From Stieleria neptunia (lineage in GTDB: Bacteria > Planctomycetota > Planctomycetia > Pirellulales > Pirellulaceae), in the NCBI RefSeq assembly GCF_007754155.1, contig NZ_CP037423.1, positions 7,436,938-7,500,937 of the forward strand: a DNA stretch of 64,000 nucleotides, written 5' to 3'. The notes below the pieces were generated by a model. It made no database searches, was not told the DNA's origin, and was given only the letters and a program-made list of their open reading frames with translations. Of this stretch, positions 27,200 through 37,575 are shown piece after piece (the stretch's first letter is position 1; every line of letters starts with the position of its first letter). The translations under genes and the position numbers were made by a program.

Positions 27200-28444
27200 T
27201 TACACCTTGCCCTCTTCTTCACCGCCCAAGAACGCCGGGCGAATGCCCATCAACCAGGCCGTTGCCAAGGCACTGACCGGGGCCAGAAAACTCAGCAACG
27301 CGCCCATCTTGACGGAGTCTTGGATCGGTCCGGGATTGGGGAACGCAGCGGTCGAGACGAACAGGGCCACGGTGAACCCTAAACTGGCGATGCAACCGAT
27401 CACCGCGACGTGCTTGAGATTCATGCCGCCGGGCAAATCGAGTTTCAACACCCGAACCGCAAAGTAGCTGAAAGCGAAGATTCCCAGGGGTTTGCCCACG
27501 AACAGCCCCATCGTCACCAGCCAGGTTCCCGCGCCGACGCTCGACAACACGACGCCGGCGTTGACCAGGGCGAACAGACCCAAAATCAGCTCGACCGGTT
27601 CTTTCCACCAATGCTCAAACTGGTTCAACGTATCCGTTTCTTCGCCGCTTTCAGCAAAGATCCCCGCGTCGGTGTTGGCATGGGGCAAGGTGGCGATGAT
27701 CGGAACCAAACCCAGTGCCGCGTGTATGCCGGCCATGTAAAACGACACCCAGCTCATGATTCCCGGGATCGCCAAATACCACCAGAAATTGCGTATGCCG
27801 CTGCGTTTGAAACCCAAGCCCGTCGCGACGGCGATCGCGGTCAGCCCCAACCAGGCAAGACTGACCTCGCTGGACGGATAGAACACCGCCAAGATGGCCA
27901 GCCCCAGCGCATCGTCGGCGATCGCCAGCAACAGCAGGAATGAAATGGCCGGATGACCGTTGCCGAATATCAATCGGGCAATCAGATAGCTGAACGCAAT
28001 ATCGGTCGCACAGGGAATCGCCCAGCCGTTGCCAAGCTCGGAGTATTGTCCCACGGCAACGGCACCTACCAGATAGACGACCGAAGGACCGACGACACCG
28101 CCGGCAGTCGCCAACAAAGGCGTTGCCGCGGTCCGCATATTCGAGAGTGCACCGCCCGGCAAGATCGATTCCCATACCTCTTTGGCGGCGATCGCAAAGA
28201 ACAACGCCATCAAGATATCGTTGACGACAAAGTGGAATGTCAAACCATGACCGCCGTGATCGCCGTGCCCCGATCCGGCAAGCGGCCACAGGTTGACGTG
28301 CACAAAGTTATGATACGAATGCCCGGAAAACAATCCATCAGCGTTGGCCCATAACAACGCGGCCAGCGAGCCCAACACGAGAAACATCGAGTTGTTGTAG
28401 AGGAAAGATCGAACCGGATTCGCATTCGTCGATGCTGTCGCCAT
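27200..28444 (-). CDS. nhaA: Na+/H+ antiporter NhaA
   Basis: A 414-aa inner-membrane antiporter that expels Na+ (or Li+) in exchange for protons. It has the CATDIAFSYLIA segment and the ion-binding pair in LLLAIADDALGLAILAVFY. The end of the transport core reads LGFTVALFVSTAAF. A His-rich loop (SGHGDHGGHG) near residue 60 could take part in pH sensing. The ATG at 28444 (MATASTNANP) is preferred; the ATG six codons upstream is possible. About 11-12 membrane helices are expected. It is a single-gene unit flanked by repeats. Confidence 0.95.
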   Translation of the reverse strand: MATASTNANPVRSFLYNNSMFLVLGSLAALLWANADGLFSGHSYHNFVHVNLWPLAGSGHGDHGGHGLTFHFVVNDILMALFFAIAAKEVWESILPGGALSNMRTAATPLLATAGGVVGPSVVYLVGAVAVGQYSELGNGWAIPCATDIAFSYLIARLIFGNGHPAISFLLLLAIADDALGLAILAVFYPSSEVSLAWLGLTAIAVATGLGFKRSGIRNFWWYLAIPGIMSWVSFYMAGIHAALGLVPIIATLPHANTDAGIFAESGEETDTLNQFEHWWKEPVELILGLFALVNAGVVLSSVGAGTWLVTMGLFVGKPLGIFAFSYFAVRVLKLDLPGGMNLKHVAVIGCIASLGFTVALFVSTAAFPNPGPIQDSVKMGALLSFLAPVSALATAWLMGIRPAFLGGEEEGKV

Positions 28445-28664
28445 CAGGCATTGCCCTATCATCTATTTGGTTTGGAAACACTATCTTGGAAGTCTCGCAA
28501 GCGTAGTTCGCGGTTAAAGCGGGGAGCAAGAAGTTCACCCGCAAGACTGGCGATTCACCCTCATCTGCAGTCCACTGACGATGCATCGCCAGAACTGAGG
28601 GACAACGGCCACCACTGAGACACGCCGTGATTGGCGTGGAAAGCCTGAATGGGAAATCAGCGCA
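28445..28664. other. nhaA upstream region, promoter expected
   Basis: No gene seen. It should contain the nhaA promoter; an ACGCC/GGCGT hairpin lies near 28622-28637. Confidence 0.3.
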
Positions 28665-28680
28665 CGTTGGTGTCCAGCCT
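28665..28680. repeat. Short dispersed repeat, family D, copy 2
   Basis: CGTTGGTGTCCAGCCT, the exact complement of 7542-7557. It is part of a repeat-dense gap with a family A element following. Confidence 0.5.
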
Positions 28681-28733
28681 TCAGGCGCATCCCGCTCGCT
28701 GCGAGGGACGTCAATTGTATAAGTGGCGGAGTT

Positions 28734-28867
28734 GATCGTATCGGAAGTCGTCAAGACTTACGCGAGCCGCCGGCCCTCTCTGGCGTTTGCTTGCTGCGCA
28801 AACGCCGTCTCTCCCAGAGGGAGAGAGTCTAAATCGGTTGCCAAATCCTGCAGTAAGACAATCGACG
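28734..28867. repeat. Dispersed palindromic repeat, family A, copy 2
   Basis: Nearly identical to 3698-3829, in the same orientation on the plus strand. It has the same GGCGTTTG/CAAACGCC hairpin and the TCTAAATCGGTTGCCAAATC tail, but no insertion sequence beside it. It lies downstream of the A2M-like gene. Confidence 0.85.
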
Positions 28868-28915
28868 TCCCAAGCAGCGAACCCAGGGGGCTGAATCCTG
28901 CACCCCAGCGCGTGA

Positions 28916-31900
28916 TCAATACGCTTCTTTGGATTGCACACCGTCCCGGCGATTGTTCATCAACCCCTCATAGTTCATCTTCTGCTCCTGCTGGAAGACG
29001 CCATTCTGATTGAACAAATTGTTCAGCAACGCCTTGCCGCCTTTCACGCTTTGACCTGCGGCGGGTTCTTGGGAGGCATCGGCGGGCAGCCCGAACATGT
29101 CGTCGGTCTGAGCCCGTTGGCGATCCAGCGTTTGTCCACGAGCCTGCTGCAGAAACACCGATCCGCGGTGAAACGCGTACTGGTCGTTTTGACCGACCGC
29201 GATCACCGTGCCGGTTCCCTCGATCCCGTCGGCGACGAACAAGCCGCGCAAATCGGTTTGCCCGGAGACAAACTGGTCATTGGCCGAGCCGATCACCTTG
29301 ACGTGCACGTCGCCGACAAACGCATCCTTCGTTTTGTCCTTGACGCTGACGCGGACCCGTCCCGACACGGAGTCCTCTTCCACCGTCAACGCCAGCGGGC
29401 TGACCACCATCAGACCCGACGTGTAAAGATTGTCGGATCGTCCGACGACTAAATACGCACCTTGCTCTTTCAGTGGCAACGCGATTTTCGTCTCGCGGTC
29501 TCGGTAATCCTTTCCGTCGCCCAGTTCAACCGTCTCTTGGTGATACGGTTTGATTCCCGCCAGATTGATCGCGGTGATCCGGTCTAGATTCCGCTGCGTC
29601 AATCCGAACTTCATCAGGTCGATCCGATACACCTTGATCAACACGGACGAAACGTTTCGGTGCTGCAGCAACACCTCACTTTCGTCCTTGGCCAACAGCG
29701 TCGTCACATCCGGCAACGAAACCGACTTTCGGCTGAAGAATTCGATCGCCTCGGCGGCGTCCTTGAATCGGTCGCTCACTTTGGCGTACTGATCGATCGC
29801 CTTGGCCGCCTGACCGAGGCTGTGATGGATTTGCCCCATGATGTAAACGGCCTCCCATTTGTTATCCGCTTGACGCGACGCCCCCGTCTTGGGATCCGTA
29901 AACGTTGCCTCGGCAACCTTCCGGCACATCTGAAGCGCCTGCTCGTGATCCTGGAGTTCGAAGTAGCAAAATCCGATCATGTACCAGAACGAATCCAGCA
30001 ATCGACTGTCGGGGTAGCGCTGTGCATATTGCCGGCCCCGCCGGATCGCCCGTTCGTACTGTTCCAGATCGATCAACGCCGTCGCGAGCGCAAAACTGGC
30101 TTGATCACTCGACGGGTCTTCGGGCCAGTTGGTGACAAAATCGTCCAGCATGCGAATCGAACTGGCGATCAAATCGACACGTGTGATCCCTGACTCCATC
30201 AACGTCTTATCCTCGGCGACCGTTTCGGCACGCCGATAGACCTCCTGGGCGAGCGCATAACTGGCGGTGGCGACGTAGGATTCAGCGGGGTAGTCACGCA
30301 GCAATGACTCCATCGCTTGGACGCTTCGCAGAAACTCGCCGCGCGCGTTCAAGAATCCCGCGACCTGATTCTCTTTTTCGAAACTCGCTTGAACCGTCGC
30401 CCGATAGACCAAGTAACTGCGTTCGTATTCGGCGATCTCTCGATACGACATCGCGACGGTCAGGATTTCCTCAAACGACAACTCGACTTCGGGGAACCGC
30501 TCCTTCACGATCTCAAAAAACCTGACGATGTCCGCATGGCTTCCCAATTTGATCGAGGCGCGAAACAGCAACAACACCGTTTCCTTGTAGGGATCCGAAT
30601 GCAGCTGCCAGTTCTCATGGAGTTCCCGCAGTGAATCGTAGGCCTTCTGGAATTCCCCCTTGGCGAAGTGGACTTTGCCGAGTTCGAACAACTCATCGGG
30701 CGTCAGCTTGTATTCGTCACCGGATGTCTCACCGCGTGACAGCACGCGAAGCGTTCCCGGCTTGGTGACGGCAATCTCTGAGGGTGAATAATAACTTTTC
30801 AACACGGCGGGAGCCGTCCGGTAATTTCCCGGCAAATACCCGGCCAACGTGTAGCGAATGTCGCCGGGGGTCTTCGCATCGCCGATGTAGAAGGTGATCG
30901 CACCGGGGGTGATGTCGTAGCGATCAAACACGCCGCTAATCGTTTCCTCCAAGATCGTGCAACCCGCCGGAATCGGTTCCACCAACATTAAATACGTCCG
31001 CAGCGGACGTGAATTCTGGTAACGCACTCGTGGCGTTAGCGTGACCAGCGCACGCTCGCCCACGGGAAGCTCGGTCAATTTGTTCGGCGACCAGGAGTGG
31101 CTGCCGTCGATCACACGGTATCCGCGCGGAATCGGCCGACCGTCGACGCGCATTTGATCGGGTTCATAGCGTCGCCCGACCGACCAGTCCGTCGTCGTGC
31201 TGGTGATTGAATCGGCGTCTGAAAAACCGGTCAGGACGGCGCTGTAGGAGAACTCGCCGCGACCGTCCAGTTCAAACTCAATCCGTTGCCGATCGTCAAC
31301 GAGCAACTCGTCGGGCACTTGGATGCGACGACTCTCTGCACCGGGCTCCAGCGTCAGCGATTCCAGCTCTTCACCGTTGACATAAATCGTCAGGGCGACC
31401 CTTTCACGCTGCGGCGGGTTTTCACCGAAGTGCGCCGACAGCGCCGCGATCGCCGGACCGTTATCCGATTCCACCGGCCAGCGTGAACCGGCCCGTGCGG
31501 CCATCAGACGCTCGGCAAGTTTCGCTCGCAGTTCCGGCCGCAGGTTCATCCGTTGCAAAGCGATCAATTCCAACGCGGCGATTTCCACCGACGTCCGGCC
31601 GACACTCGATCGTCCGCCGGCTCTGTCCAGATTGACCAGGGAGACCAGTTCCGCCGCCATCTCGTTGTGGTTGAGCGACGTCAGGGCCAACATCAATTGC
31701 ACCACGCCATAGTCGTCCAGCCGATTGCGTTCCCGATACAAACGATTGGCCAAGGCAAAATCGCCGGCCCCGCATTCGGCCAGCGCCGCCAACAACACCG
31801 CTTGACGGTTCAAGTCGGTTGCTCCGGCGAACGCCTTTTTCAGCGACGCAACTCCCAATTCAAATTGTCGCTCCGGCACCGCGAATCCCGCGCGGCGAGC

Positions 31901-34900
31901 ATGGACCAGCGCCCCCATCGCCCGTGCCGTGCTGATCGGATCAGCCGGGCCGGCCGAATGACCGGCCAGACTCCAACCGCCATCGTCGCGTTGCGACGCG
32001 ATCAGATGGCTGACCGCACCGGCGATGATCCCGCTGACTTGCGCGCCCTCGGGTGAATCCGGCTGTGCGGATCGGCGGAGATGGTTCAACACCGCGACGC
32101 CTCCCAAACAATCCGACGCGCTGCGGTCCAGCAAACTGGTCGGGAAACAACGCAGCGGCAAATACGTCTCGGCACGCACCAGGCTGTCCAGCAGAGACTG
32201 CTGTCGATCACCGCCGATCATCAACTCCAGCGACTGACCGCGAGTTTTTTGGTTCGGCTCCAATTGAATCAACGCCAGCGTGTTTTGGGACGCCACGCCG
32301 CTTGCCGTTTGATAGACCGGGAACCCATAGGGCAGCACCTCCGCCGTCGATACGTCGGTGTCCCCGGCGACGCCTTCGCTTCGGATCGTCAATTCAAACT
32401 GCACTTGATCCGACTCGGCGATCTCGACGGGAAACGTCAGCGTTTCGATCCCCGCATCCTTGACTTCGAGGGTCTTGTTCTGTTCCAGCGACCGGCTTCC
32501 CATGGCTGCTTTGAGCGCGACGTTGATTGTCCGCGGGCCTTCCAGCGAGTTGTGGACTTCGATGCGAACGTCCGCTTTGTCGCCGACGGTAAACGCCTGC
32601 GGCACGCGGAGCTGGCCGAACAACGACTTTCGCGTGACCAGATCGACCGACTGCGAACCGGCAAGCGTGTCAGTGCTGATTGCACTCGCACTGAGTTTCC
32701 AGGCCGTTGAATCGGCCGGCATCGTGATCTCGATCTCAGCCTTGCCGTCGGGGTCGGTGACGATGACGGGGTCCCAAAAACCGGTTTCGCCACTGATCGC
32801 TTGACCGAACATTCGAACGCCGGTGAGTTGGTTCAATTGATTGACTTCGTCGTCACTCATTCCATTGATCACCAGCAGTTTTCCGTCCAGGGTTAAACCG
32901 TTGATGGTGACGTCACGGCGTTGCAACGACTTGCTGTCGACACGACCGAGTTTGCTAATCGATGCGGGGGCCTTTGCACCCCAGAACGACCAATCCTGAG
33001 CCCATTGTCGATCGCCCAGCTGGCCCGCTTGAACGCCGCGATTGCCTGACAGAGGTCCCGTTTGCGCATACATCGACGTCGCCCGGCGTGTCGCAGTGGT
33101 CCCACCGGTCGATTGTTGCTGCATCCTGATCTGCGATTGCATCCGCTGCACCAGGGCGTCGTTGTCCACGTCGAAATGGACACCGAGCGATTGCCAAGAA
33201 CTGACGTCTCCGGAATACGCGAAATCCTCGGCTTGGTTGGCTCCGAACGGTTCATCCTCGGTGATCACGTCTCCTGCAATCTCCGCGAATTTCAACGAAA
33301 CCTCGCCGTCGGCGAAAACGTTTGCCGCCGCATCCGCTTCGGCCAGCCGCCGCGATCGTCGTTCCGATTCGACGAGCAAGGCTTCGTTGATCGATCGCGT
33401 TTGGGTCGAATAGCTGAATTCGCAGCTGGACGTTTGTCGTATCCGTCGTTGGCGAAGCCCGCTGGTAAAAGCCGCGACGATCTTCTGCCCATCGGCCCCG
33501 AATCGATCGAGCAAATTCGACTGAACCAGTGACATCGCCAGTTCGGCGGCCACCGGACGGCCACTCGAGTCGGTCACTTCGATGCCCACCTTGACGCGAT
33601 CGGTCGGTTTGAGATCCGTCGTCGATGGTGTCAGTTTGACTTGCAATCGTTTGGCGACGACAAAACCACTGACGGCATGATGTAACTTGCTGCGCTGCAT
33701 CACGCTGGCGGACAGGTAAAAATTCGGCGCCAGATCCGCGTCGATCGGGATGTCGATCTTGTTTTCGCCCTGTTTCAGTTGCACCAATCGGTGTCCCAGC
33801 ACCGACGCTCCATCGAACGTCACGAGCGCCAACGCGGGGGCATCTCGCCAGTGCAATCGCACGCCCGCGTTGTCCCCAACCCGATAGTTGTGCTGATCGG
33901 CCAAGATCCGCAGACGCGTGGTGTCGTCGTCGCCCGAGATCTGTAACCGAGTCTGGCCGCTGACGGAATTCCCGAAACGGTCCTTGCCGGTCGCCCGCAC
34001 GATGTAGGTTCCACCTCGCTCGATCTGGATCGTCTTGCCGGCTTGCCCTTCTTCGGCATCGGTCGTGACGTCGAATACTTCGATCCGTCGTTCTCCCGTG
34101 CGACCGCTCCCAATGCGTCGTGTCGTCAATCGGCTGCCTGTCCCGGACGCGCCGTCCGGCCGAGTGACTTCAAACACCTCCAACCGGACCGCGGTACCGA
34201 CCGGTTTGTCTGCCGGGTCGACCACGTTGATGTTCACATCAAAGGTTTCACCGGCGATGTAGACCGATCGCCCCGTGGTGACGTTGACATTGAATCCACG
34301 TGTGGCCAGAAAGACCGTCTGAGATTGTCTGACGTTGCGTTGGGGGCAGGCGACATCGATCGCGATCGCTTGTGATTCGCTAAATCGGCGAGTCGGAAAC
34401 TTGAGTTCGACTTTTCCGTCCGCATCGGTTTTCGCCGTCTCGCGTTCGCTTTCACCGCCGATCGAGTAGCTGATTTCTTCGCCCGGCAGCGGGGCGCCGT
34501 AGTAATACTCCAACGAAACCGTGGCGGTGATTTCGTCGCCACGAAAGTAGACGTCTTGGTCGGTCTGGATCGTCAGCTGTACCGGTTCCAACTTGAATTG
34601 TTTGACCTCGAACTGCGATTCAAACGACAGTTCCGGTTGATTCGGTGTCGAGCGTCGATGAAGGTGGATGCGGCATCGTCCGGGCACCGCGCTGGACGGC
34701 AGCACCATGTTGGTGTGAAGAGAACCGAATGCGTTTAGCGTCACCGTCTCCGTCTTCAAGTTTCGGCCGCGGGCATCGTAGACGTCCAACACGAACCTCT
34801 CACCCTTGCGAAACGTGAATCGGTCTTGATCGACCCACCGCACAATGCCTTTGATGTTGACCAATTCCCCCGGCCGATAGACGGGGCGATCGGTAAACAG

Positions 34901-37228
34901 ATATCCCGTGGGCACCAAACCGACGGCGAAGTCCAGGCCGTTCAAATTGGTCACCGTCGATGCGATCTGGCCTTGGTGGACCGCAAACACACGCAAATCT
35001 TTGATGTCACGCAATCGCTTCGACTGCGAACGTACGATTCCTTCTGCATCGGTCACCAATTCCTCGAACACCGACGCACCGTCGCTGACCAGCACACTGA
35101 CTCCCTCGGCCGGTTTTCCGGTTCGCATGTTTTGCGCGAACAAAAACAACTCGTTGCGAGACGATTTGACCAGGATGTCCAAATCACTGACGACGACCAT
35201 GGTCGTGGCTTCCATCTTGTCACTGCTGACGGTGACCGCGGTGACGCCCGGCCCATCGACCGGAATCGTGACCTCCTGTTCGATTTGCTTGAAGGGTTCG
35301 TAATCATCGACCGCATGTTCAAACTGCTGGTCCGGGTCGATCAAAGCAATGTCCAGTTTTTCGACCCCGGTGGCCAGGTGCATCTTTCGAAAGTAGTCCG
35401 TCATGTCGATCGTGTAGACGGCCACAGAAACCTTCTCCAGATTTCGCGTGGTCAGCAAAATCCCGGCCTGTTCGTCGCTGCGGAATTTGCGTTTCGTCAT
35501 CACCTGCAACTCGGGGCGGGTCAGCCGCGCGATCCGCTGCTTGGCAGCTGACTCACTGGCCCCCTTGACCTTCTTGTACGACTGGAGCGCTTCCTCGCGG
35601 CGCTGGAGTTGTTCTTCCAACGTGATGCCGATCCGCAACGACGCCAACGAAGCCTGCGCCGTATCGGGATACTTGTCGACCAGACGCTGCCAATCGGCGA
35701 TCGCGTCCTCCAGCAACTCTCGGCAGGTTTGATTGAGTCGGATCTCGGTCCCGGATCGGCCTTTTTTGATCGCCGCGTCGACACGCTGTTGATGTCGGTC
35801 CAGCGCGTCGCGCCGATTCATTTCGCCGAATTGCAACAAGATGTTCGGCGCCCGTTGGTCCAGCGGATACTTGTTGAGGAACGTCTGCCACAGCGCCCTG
35901 GCCTTGGCAAAGTCTTTTTCGTTGAGTGCGTATTGGGCGGCGGCAAATTCCGCCCCGATGATTTTTTGTTGAACGTCAGGCCACTGCGAATCGGTCGGAT
36001 GATTTTCCAGGAATTCCTTCCACGCTTCGATCGCTTTGTCAAACTCATTCTGGGCGAAATACGATTGCCCGAGCATCCGTCGCGCGATCGCCAATTGGTC
36101 GGATTCGCGATAGATCGGATTGGCGATCAAGCTTTCCAGTCGGTCGATCGCTTGGACGTTGCGTCGCCGCGATTCATAACCTTGGGCAATCTCCAGCTCG
36201 GCCTTGGCAGCGAGTGGGTGGTCGGGGTACGCCTTGAGAAACCGTTCTGCCAGGGTGACGGCCAGCTCGAGGTTGCCGTCGGTTGCCGGGTTCGGCAGCC
36301 CGTAGGTGTGGGCCAGTCGATACGTTGCATTGGCCAGTCGGTCGGCCAAGGACTCACTTGGGTCGAGCGGTGGATCGTGTTTAGAAAGAAGGTCTTGCCA
36401 AGTCCGACGCGCGGCGGAAGGCTGCTTGTTTTCCAGCTGGACCACCCCCAGCCGGTACATCGCATCGGACTGCAACTCGACCGACGCGGACACGCCTGAG
36501 TTCGGATCGGGATCGCCGTGCCGGGCGAGAAATGCTTGGTAGGCTTGCGTCGCCTGATCGAGCTGTTTCAGTTCTTCGATACAGCGTGCCACGCGAAACT
36601 CGATTTGTTGCCGGCGGCGAATGGTCGGTCCAAGCTTGTTGGCTTCGCGATAATACTCCAACGCCTGTTTGTAATCGGGTTGTTTGGCGCGCGAGGGATC
36701 ATTGGCGGGGACGCCCTCGAAAAAGCGATCGGCAAACTCCAGGTAGATTTTTGCGAGTTCGTCTTTTCTGCCCCGCGAGAGCAATCGTTCGGCTTCGCGC
36801 TGATAGATTTCGCCGGCAACGTTGTACTGGCGATTCATCACCGCGACGGCCGCACGCCCGAACCTGGACCGGCTGACCCATTCGCTTTTGGGGAACCGTT
36901 TTTCCAGTTCCAGATAGGCCGCGACGGCATCGTCCCGTTGATCCGCGTGCGACAACGCGAGCGCTTTCAGATAAAGCAGGTAATCCGCCGCGGTGACAGC
37001 GTCGTTCTGTAGTTCTGACTCGATCGCCTTGACGGCGTCCTGATACCGTCTCGCTTGCATCGCGTCGTGAACGGCCGCCGGGATACCGACTACGCCGCTG
37101 ATGGAAGGGCGCCGGACAGAGTCATCCGGACCGCCGGGGTCGGCGGCGACGCCATCCCCGAAGCCACCCCACACGAGCGAGACCAAGAACACCCCACGCA
37201 ACAGGTTCGAGCCGAATCGAGCCATCAT
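28916..37228 (-). CDS. Giant alpha-2-macroglobulin-like protein with N- and C-terminal TPR arrays
   Basis: A 2770-aa exported protein (signal peptide ending near GVAAD). Order: TPR-like helical repeats (about 50-580); an MG1-like domain (LTTRNLEKVSVAVYTIDMTD, near 590); an MG2 domain (PTGYLFTDRPVYRPGELVNI, near 790) and further MG domains; the A2M domain (VIVTDPDGKAEIEITMPADS, near 1500); an alpha/alpha thioester-like domain (about 1680-1980, DDGGWSLAG). Beta-rich domains follow, then a second TPR array (about 2230-2500) and a second MG1-like domain (HRNVSSVLIKVYRIDLMKFG, near 2525). Where A2Ms have the GCxEQ thioester there is LRCFPTS (Cys1694), so no thioester can form. Bacterial A2Ms normally trap proteases in the envelope; this one may be a structural or peptide-binding variant. 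No penicillin-binding protein gene is adjacent. Confidence 0.88.
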   Translation of the reverse strand: MMARFGSNLLRGVFLVSLVWGGFGDGVAADPGGPDDSVRRPSISGVVGIPAAVHDAMQARRYQDAVKAIESELQNDAVTAADYLLYLKALALSHADQRDDAVAAYLELEKRFPKSEWVSRSRFGRAAVAVMNRQYNVAGEIYQREAERLLSRGRKDELAKIYLEFADRFFEGVPANDPSRAKQPDYKQALEYYREANKLGPTIRRRQQIEFRVARCIEELKQLDQATQAYQAFLARHGDPDPNSGVSASVELQSDAMYRLGVVQLENKQPSAARRTWQDLLSKHDPPLDPSESLADRLANATYRLAHTYGLPNPATDGNLELAVTLAERFLKAYPDHPLAAKAELEIAQGYESRRRNVQAIDRLESLIANPIYRESDQLAIARRMLGQSYFAQNEFDKAIEAWKEFLENHPTDSQWPDVQQKIIGAEFAAAQYALNEKDFAKARALWQTFLNKYPLDQRAPNILLQFGEMNRRDALDRHQQRVDAAIKKGRSGTEIRLNQTCRELLEDAIADWQRLVDKYPDTAQASLASLRIGITLEEQLQRREEALQSYKKVKGASESAAKQRIARLTRPELQVMTKRKFRSDEQAGILLTTRNLEKVSVAVYTIDMTDYFRKMHLATGVEKLDIALIDPDQQFEHAVDDYEPFKQIEQEVTIPVDGPGVTAVTVSSDKMEATTMVVVSDLDILVKSSRNELFLFAQNMRTGKPAEGVSVLVSDGASVFEELVTDAEGIVRSQSKRLRDIKDLRVFAVHQGQIASTVTNLNGLDFAVGLVPTGYLFTDRPVYRPGELVNIKGIVRWVDQDRFTFRKGERFVLDVYDARGRNLKTETVTLNAFGSLHTNMVLPSSAVPGRCRIHLHRRSTPNQPELSFESQFEVKQFKLEPVQLTIQTDQDVYFRGDEITATVSLEYYYGAPLPGEEISYSIGGESERETAKTDADGKVELKFPTRRFSESQAIAIDVACPQRNVRQSQTVFLATRGFNVNVTTGRSVYIAGETFDVNINVVDPADKPVGTAVRLEVFEVTRPDGASGTGSRLTTRRIGSGRTGERRIEVFDVTTDAEEGQAGKTIQIERGGTYIVRATGKDRFGNSVSGQTRLQISGDDDTTRLRILADQHNYRVGDNAGVRLHWRDAPALALVTFDGASVLGHRLVQLKQGENKIDIPIDADLAPNFYLSASVMQRSKLHHAVSGFVVAKRLQVKLTPSTTDLKPTDRVKVGIEVTDSSGRPVAAELAMSLVQSNLLDRFGADGQKIVAAFTSGLRQRRIRQTSSCEFSYSTQTRSINEALLVESERRSRRLAEADAAANVFADGEVSLKFAEIAGDVITEDEPFGANQAEDFAYSGDVSSWQSLGVHFDVDNDALVQRMQSQIRMQQQSTGGTTATRRATSMYAQTGPLSGNRGVQAGQLGDRQWAQDWSFWGAKAPASISKLGRVDSKSLQRRDVTINGLTLDGKLLVINGMSDDEVNQLNQLTGVRMFGQAISGETGFWDPVIVTDPDGKAEIEITMPADSTAWKLSASAISTDTLAGSQSVDLVTRKSLFGQLRVPQAFTVGDKADVRIEVHNSLEGPRTINVALKAAMGSRSLEQNKTLEVKDAGIETLTFPVEIAESDQVQFELTIRSEGVAGDTDVSTAEVLPYGFPVYQTASGVASQNTLALIQLEPNQKTRGQSLELMIGGDRQQSLLDSLVRAETYLPLRCFPTSLLDRSASDCLGGVAVLNHLRRSAQPDSPEGAQVSGIIAGAVSHLIASQRDDGGWSLAGHSAGPADPISTARAMGALVHARRAGFAVPERQFELGVASLKKAFAGATDLNRQAVLLAALAECGAGDFALANRLYRERNRLDDYGVVQLMLALTSLNHNEMAAELVSLVNLDRAGGRSSVGRTSVEIAALELIALQRMNLRPELRAKLAERLMAARAGSRWPVESDNGPAIAALSAHFGENPPQRERVALTIYVNGEELESLTLEPGAESRRIQVPDELLVDDRQRIEFELDGRGEFSYSAVLTGFSDADSITSTTTDWSVGRRYEPDQMRVDGRPIPRGYRVIDGSHSWSPNKLTELPVGERALVTLTPRVRYQNSRPLRTYLMLVEPIPAGCTILEETISGVFDRYDITPGAITFYIGDAKTPGDIRYTLAGYLPGNYRTAPAVLKSYYSPSEIAVTKPGTLRVLSRGETSGDEYKLTPDELFELGKVHFAKGEFQKAYDSLRELHENWQLHSDPYKETVLLLFRASIKLGSHADIVRFFEIVKERFPEVELSFEEILTVAMSYREIAEYERSYLVYRATVQASFEKENQVAGFLNARGEFLRSVQAMESLLRDYPAESYVATASYALAQEVYRRAETVAEDKTLMESGITRVDLIASSIRMLDDFVTNWPEDPSSDQASFALATALIDLEQYERAIRRGRQYAQRYPDSRLLDSFWYMIGFCYFELQDHEQALQMCRKVAEATFTDPKTGASRQADNKWEAVYIMGQIHHSLGQAAKAIDQYAKVSDRFKDAAEAIEFFSRKSVSLPDVTTLLAKDESEVLLQHRNVSSVLIKVYRIDLMKFGLTQRNLDRITAINLAGIKPYHQETVELGDGKDYRDRETKIALPLKEQGAYLVVGRSDNLYTSGLMVVSPLALTVEEDSVSGRVRVSVKDKTKDAFVGDVHVKVIGSANDQFVSGQTDLRGLFVADGIEGTGTVIAVGQNDQYAFHRGSVFLQQARGQTLDRQRAQTDDMFGLPADASQEPAAGQSVKGGKALLNNLFNQNGVFQQEQKMNYEGLMNNRRDGVQSKEAY

Positions 37229-37467
37229 CGATACTCCACAGTAGCAAGCGTCCGGACGCCGATCGGATCAACGTCCCGGGCACGACAAGGTTTTCCACTA
37301 CTCTAACCCATCCCCCGGGAGCGACGAACCGAAGGGTTGTAAACCAACTGTAAAAACATTCTCAGCGGCAGTCGCCGCGGATCGCCTGTTTCCAGATTGA
37401 CCAAACCGCTTGTGTCGCTTCCAATTTGACCAACAGGTGGTTTTTGTCAGATTTGGAGCGATTGCCA
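37229..37467. other. Divergent promoter region of the A2M-like gene and the sensor kinase
   Basis: No gene. It contains repeated TTGACCAA/TTTGACCAACAGG motifs near 37397-37437 that could be a binding site, but no promoter was assigned. Confidence 0.3.
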
Positions 37468-37575
37468 ATGCAGGTCATCCGGGGCAGTGTGAAAGACGTT
37501 GGGGAGCGTTTTGATGGTGTTCAAGTGACAGCCGGCGGCAGTCTTGCCGACGGTTTGGAAATCGATCATGACTAA
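37468..37575 (+). CDS. Possible 35-codon upstream ORF overlapping the kinase start
   Basis: ATG at 37468, with GGAG 11 bases upstream, reads 35 codons (starting MQVIRGSVKDVGERFDGVQV) and stops at TAA 37573-37575. It ends inside the kinase gene, whose ATG is at 37568 (ATGACTAA). The kinase start itself has only a weak ribosome site. The arrangement would allow translational coupling. No homology is claimed, and the ORF may be chance. Confidence 0.3.
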   Translation: MQVIRGSVKDVGERFDGVQVTAGGSLADGLEIDHD

